Part shown: positions 32,058 to 35,034 of the stretch, piece by piece
How positions within the stretch are numbered: the first letter of the stretch is position 1
Layout of the letters: each line of letters starts with the position of its first letter
Assembly: GCA_018714085.1 (NCBI GenBank)
Contig: DVNY01000129.1
Span: 1-35,034 of the forward strand
Source of the DNA: Candidatus Caccomonas pullistercoris
GTDB lineage: Bacteria; Bacteroidota; Bacteroidia; Bacteroidales; Bacteroidaceae
Direction of reading: 5' to 3'
Length of the DNA: 35,034 bases
Notes under the pieces: generated by a model
Seen by the model: the letters and a program-made list of their open reading frames with translations, nothing else
What the model was told of the DNA's origin: nothing
Databases searched by the model: none
Program-made: the position numbers and the translations under genes

Positions 32058-32450
32058 ATGGCAAATGAAATACCAGAACTCGACGACCTGCTGAAAGGCG
32101 TCAATGGCCCGGACACGGGCACAAAACTGTCCGATGCGGACATTACAGTTACACAAGCTGTCGGCCAATCCTCTACGGACGGCTGCTGGGACAGGTTCCT
32201 GGCCTGCATTGAATCCACCAAGCCGCAGGACAGGGACGGCCGCCTTGCGTGCAAGATAGACCGCGACCTTGCAGATACGCTCGACGACTGCGACATTCGC
32301 GGCCGCTGCCGTTCCGACCTCGTGAACGCCATCGTCCGCGCGTTTATCGGGGCGTACCTCCCACGCCTCGCGGACTACCGCAGGGAAAAGAAATCACTTT
32401 TCGACGGCTTCAGGGAGGATGAGCCGCAGGACAACAAAAAAACACAATAA
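32058..32450 (+). CDS. conjugative transposon protein, DUF3408-like (TraB position)
   Basis: A 130-residue soluble protein. The C-terminal half, CKIDRDLADTLDDCDIRG then SDLVNAIVRAFIGAYLPRLADY and REKKSLFD, resembles in layout the DUF3408 proteins that follow traA in other elements (a short DNA-binding-like helix pair and an E-I-x-x-L-Y-R-K-K tail). The N-terminal part is acidic and probably disordered. The assignment depends mainly on position and pattern. Its stop overlaps the next start as TAATG. Confidence 0.6.
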   Translation: MANEIPELDDLLKGVNGPDTGTKLSDADITVTQAVGQSSTDGCWDRFLACIESTKPQDRDGRLACKIDRDLADTLDDCDIRGRCRSDLVNAIVRAFIGAYLPRLADYRREKKSLFDGFREDEPQDNKKTQ

Positions 32451-32857
32451 TGCAATACGGACAGATAGTATCCATCCTCGCCGTATGCTTCCTGCTGTAC
32501 TACGCCTTCATGGTCGTATCCGACATTCTGAAGGCAAAGGCCGCCCAGACTGCCGGACAGGAAGACAAGGGCGAGGAGGACATAGACATATCGGACGAGG
32601 CCGGTACGTTCAAGCCGGTCATGGTCAGCCGTGACGAACCGCAAAGAGACGGAAACGGAACCGCCGGGAAAGAAAGACAGGCCGGACAAGAAAACGGCGA
32701 GGGAGCGGAAAAGACTCCGCACCGCCCGGGCTACCGCGAAGCCGTCATGACGGACGGCATCCTCGTGGAGGACCTCATGGAGGAGGTCAACAGGCTGGCC
32801 GAGACCGGTTCCGGCGACCTCGGGCTTGTGATATACACCTGCGAGAACGCAAGGTGA
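32450..32857 (+). CDS. small membrane-anchored transfer operon protein
   Basis: A 135-residue protein with one N-terminal membrane segment (about 6-25, VSILAVCFLLYYAFMVVSDI). A long acidic, low-complexity stretch rich in Glu, Gly and Gln follows, then a short conserved-looking C-terminus (MTDGILVEDLMEEVNRL, ending in TCENAR). I do not recognise the family. Its place between the DUF3408-like gene and traE corresponds to traC/traD in CTnDOT-type operons. The 96-bp gap after it is the largest within this operon and shows no separate promoter. Confidence 0.6.
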   Translation: MQYGQIVSILAVCFLLYYAFMVVSDILKAKAAQTAGQEDKGEEDIDISDEAGTFKPVMVSRDEPQRDGNGTAGKERQAGQENGEGAEKTPHRPGYREAVMTDGILVEDLMEEVNRLAETGSGDLGLVIYTCENAR

Positions 32858-32953
32858 GACATAAACTATTCAAGGGGTTGCACAACAGCCCTGACGTTCC
32901 TTTGGCGACACCTGTTCCTTTGGCGATGAAACCCGTTAATACACAACCTGAAA

Positions 32954-33310
32954 ATGCAACACTTAAAGAGAAAGTGCCTGCGCGCCGCAGTACGCCTCAG
33001 GCATTCAGAGATTTACCGCAAGTCCACTATGGCCGTGCTGGCCCTCGCCGTGTCGGCGGGCGAGGCGATGGCTTCAAGCAAGGGAGCCGCCGGCTTCACC
33101 AAGGCCACGCAGGAAGTCTCGTCCTATCAGACACCCGTTTCCAACCTCATGAAGGCCATCGCGGCGGTCATCGTGCTTGTCGGTGCCTTCAATGTCTATT
33201 TCAAGATGCAGAACGGCGACCAGGACGTGAAAAAGACCATCATGCTGACTATCGGCGGATGTATCGCATTCATTGCGCTGTCAGAGGCCCTGCCGCTCTT
33301 CTTCACGTAA
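32954..33310 (+). CDS. traE: TraE, DUF4134 conjugation protein
   Basis: A 118-residue DUF4134 protein, considered the VirB2/pilin-like subunit of the transfer apparatus. A basic leader precedes a signal-like hydrophobic stretch (MAVLALAVSAGEAMA, residues 26-40). Two membrane segments follow: NLMKAIAAVIVLVGAFNVYF and IMLTIGGCIAFIALSEALPL, with the short loop KMQNGDQDVKK between, the family layout. Translation might instead start at Met26. It precedes traF by 3 bp. Confidence 0.88.
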   Translation: MQHLKRKCLRAAVRLRHSEIYRKSTMAVLALAVSAGEAMASSKGAAGFTKATQEVSSYQTPVSNLMKAIAAVIVLVGAFNVYFKMQNGDQDVKKTIMLTIGGCIAFIALSEALPLFFT

Positions 33311-33313
33311 ATC

Positions 33314-33610
33314 ATGGAGGATAAGAGTAACCAGGACGGGTTCCCCGTGTTTAAGGGACTGCAGAAACCGCTGGAGTTCATGGGCATCCGGGGGCGTTTT
33401 CTCACATTGGCGGCCGCAGCCATAGGAGTGTCATTCGTGGGCTTCATCGTTTTCTCGATAGTCCTTGGCAAGCTGGCGGGCTTCATCGCCATGCTGGCGA
33501 TGGCCGCCGTAGGGCTGGCCGTCATATTTGTCAAACAACGTGGCGGGCTGCACAACAAGAAACGGGCGAAAGGGATCTACGCCTATAAGAACATCCGGAA
33601 AACAAATTGA
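33314..33610 (+). CDS. traF: TraF, DUF4133 conjugation protein
   Basis: A 98-residue inner-membrane protein of the DUF4133 family, the VirB3-like partner of the TraG ATPase. FPVFKGLQKPLEFMGIRGRF is the conserved entry motif and two hydrophobic segments follow (LTLAAAAIGVSFVGFIVFSI and LAGFIAMLAMAAVGLAVIFV). The C-terminus is basic. It lies between traE and traG as in CTnDOT-type elements. Confidence 0.9.
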   Translation: MEDKSNQDGFPVFKGLQKPLEFMGIRGRFLTLAAAAIGVSFVGFIVFSIVLGKLAGFIAMLAMAAVGLAVIFVKQRGGLHNKKRAKGIYAYKNIRKTN

Positions 33611-33634
33611 AAACCAACAAACAGAAAGCAACCG

Positions 33635-34987
33635 ATGGCAAAGAACAGGAAACGGGCATTTGAGGGACTTTACGCTGGGCTGGAAGAGACGGACGGCCAT
33701 ATCGTCCTCTTTTCCGCCAGGGGCGAGCCTTCGGTCATTTTCGAGATGGCCAACCCCGTGCAGCAGCTATGTACGGACGCGGAGCAGTACCTGCGTTTTC
33801 AGGACGTGCTCTCGAACCTTGTGCAGACCCTCGGCGAAGGCTATGCCCTGCAGAAGCAGGACATTTTCAGCAAGCAGGCCTACCACCATGACGTGCCGGA
33901 AGATGCGGAGTTCCTGACGCGTAGCTATTTCCGCTACTTCGAGGGAAGGGAGTACACCGAGATACGCACTTTACTTGTCATCACGCAGGAGGCACAACGC
34001 AGCCAGTTCGTGCAGTACGACCCGAAGAAATGGGCGGAATTCCATTCCAAGGTGGCCAAGGCGGAGGACATCCTGAATGAAAGGCACATCCGTCACCGGC
34101 GGCTGACAAAAGGCGAGGTGGACGAGTACTGCCACCGCTTCATGGCCTTCCGCTTCCGCCACGGCCCGTTCTCCATGACCAACTTCAAGGCCTCGGACGA
34201 ATACCTGAGGCTGGGCGGCCGCGTGGTACGTTCCTATCCGCTGGTGGACATTGACGAGATAAACCTCCCGTCATGGGTCAGGCCTTACACGCAGGCCGGT
34301 GTCAACGGCTACGGTATCGCCACCGACCTTTTATCGTTCCTGACAAGCGTTCCCCATACGGATTGCGTGGTGTACAACCAGGTCGTGCAGATACCGGGCC
34401 AGCGGAAACTGCTGAGGAAACTCCAGGCCAAGGCCAAACGGCACGGCTCCATGCCCGACCCGAGCAACAGGATAGCCAAGGCCGACATCGAGGAAGTGCT
34501 GGAGCGGCTTGCCGTGGACAGTTCGCTGTTGGTATACGCCAACTTCAACATCCTGGTGAGCTGCCCTGCGGACAAGGTCACCCCAGTCACTTCCTACCTT
34601 GAAACCAAGCTGTACGGATGTGGCATCATGCCGTCGCGCACCGCATACAACCAGCTGGAGCTTTTCACTGACAGCTTCCCCGGCAACGCATACGCATTCA
34701 ACCCTGACTACGACCTGTTCCTGACACTTTCCGATGCCGCCCTGTGCTTTTTCTTCAAGGAACACCTGAAAGAATCGGAGGACACGCCCCTGACCACGTA
34801 CTATACCGACCGACAGGGGCTTCCCGTCTGCATAGACATCACGGGGAAAGAGGGCAAGGTAAAGATGACGGACAATTCCAACTTCTTCTGCATCGGGCCT
34901 TCAGGAAGCGGCAAGTCGTTCCACATGGAGAAAAACAGGACAAAACGGAAGCAAGCACTTGTAAAATTCAGTGTTATAAAAACCTGA
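33635..34987 (+). CDS. traG: TraG (VirB4-like ATPase), interrupted after Walker A
   Basis: The conjugation ATPase that energises pilus assembly and substrate transfer, normally about 800 or more residues. The N-terminal CagE/VirB4-type region is intact. The Walker A motif GPSGSGKS is at residues 421-428, followed by FHM. From residue 432 the sequence (EKNRTKRKQALVKFSVIKT, stop) no longer resembles TraG, where a nucleotide-binding domain should continue. Base composition drops to AT-rich at the same point (about 34928). The product would lack Walker B and be inactive. Insertion of a mobile element, or an assembly join inside a repeated element at the contig end, explains this best. Confidence 0.88.
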   Translation: MAKNRKRAFEGLYAGLEETDGHIVLFSARGEPSVIFEMANPVQQLCTDAEQYLRFQDVLSNLVQTLGEGYALQKQDIFSKQAYHHDVPEDAEFLTRSYFRYFEGREYTEIRTLLVITQEAQRSQFVQYDPKKWAEFHSKVAKAEDILNERHIRHRRLTKGEVDEYCHRFMAFRFRHGPFSMTNFKASDEYLRLGGRVVRSYPLVDIDEINLPSWVRPYTQAGVNGYGIATDLLSFLTSVPHTDCVVYNQVVQIPGQRKLLRKLQAKAKRHGSMPDPSNRIAKADIEEVLERLAVDSSLLVYANFNILVSCPADKVTPVTSYLETKLYGCGIMPSRTAYNQLELFTDSFPGNAYAFNPDYDLFLTLSDAALCFFFKEHLKESEDTPLTTYYTDRQGLPVCIDITGKEGKVKMTDNSNFFCIGPSGSGKSFHMEKNRTKRKQALVKFSVIKT

Positions 34988-35034
34988 TTTTCAACTAATA
35001 TGTTTTAACAGACGAGAATTTTGGCTATTGGCGT
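34928..35034. mobile_element. AT-rich sequence replacing the 3' half of traG (possible insertion element end)
   Basis: Starting at about 34928, the sequence shifts from GC-rich traG codons to AT-rich sequence with stops in all frames. Only ~107 bases are visible, so no terminal repeat, target duplication or transposase can be shown. Contigs often stop inside multicopy insertion sequences, which fits. Confidence 0.4.

Noticed and set aside
32854-33324. 156-residue plus-strand frame overlapping traE
   Set aside because: It starts with a GTG overlapping the previous stop and mostly runs out of frame over traE, whose own frame has clear DUF4134 features.

Overview
The window reads as a Bacteroidales chromosome contig with fairly high GC. 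The evidence is Bacteroidetes-type promoters (TTTG, 19-21 nt, TAnnTTTG), almost no Shine-Dalgarno signal, the serC-serA-DUF1015 and thrS-infC-rpmI-rplT clusters, ppdK, and a conjugative transposon with a TraA-TraG module. Family or genus cannot be fixed from this sequence; a Tannerellaceae-like host is only a guess. Both ends are disturbed. Bases 1-31 are an Illumina Nextera transposase adapter fused to the middle of an aconitase gene. The last ~107 bases replace the second half of traG with unrelated AT-rich sequence.

Chromosomal part (32 to about 26.4 kb). Nearly all genes are on the minus strand. From left to right: 3'-truncated aconitase; a yigZ-GNAT operon; tRNA-Lys(CTT); the serine pathway operon serC-serA-DUF1015; a DbpA-like DEAD-box helicase; an operon of M3 peptidase, dCMP deaminase, S41 protease and 5-formyl-THF cyclo-ligase; a secreted choloylglycine-hydrolase family Ntn enzyme; thrS-infC-rpmI-rplT; gmk-nadD; a plus-strand secreted DUF4424/YARHG protein lying between gmk and yicC; yicC; a 5'-truncated hexapeptide acyltransferase remnant; a low-molecular-weight phosphatase; and ppdK.

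Across this part, four intergenic gaps hold a dispersed family of tandem repeats. The period is exactly 21 bp and the core is CTGTCAGCCG. Some copies are arranged head-to-head as large hairpins. Each array lies between the 3' end (usually the terminator) of one unit and a promoter 80-155 bp away that drives the next minus-strand unit. I saw no copies in the mobile element. This is the least explained structure in the window.

Mobile part (about 26.4 kb to the end). An integrative conjugative element begins after the ppdK terminator with a tyrosine recombinase. A ~1 kb low-coding stretch follows, then an oriT-like run of inverted repeats, a MobC-like relaxosome protein, a relaxase, and a transfer operon: ParA/TraA, a DUF3408-like protein, a membrane protein, TraE, TraF and an interrupted TraG. 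The mob operon and the tra operon start from promoters with the same architecture (GTGTTGCGCATTTC, 22 nt, TAnATTTG, then a second CGCAT), which suggests shared control of DNA processing and mating-pore genes.
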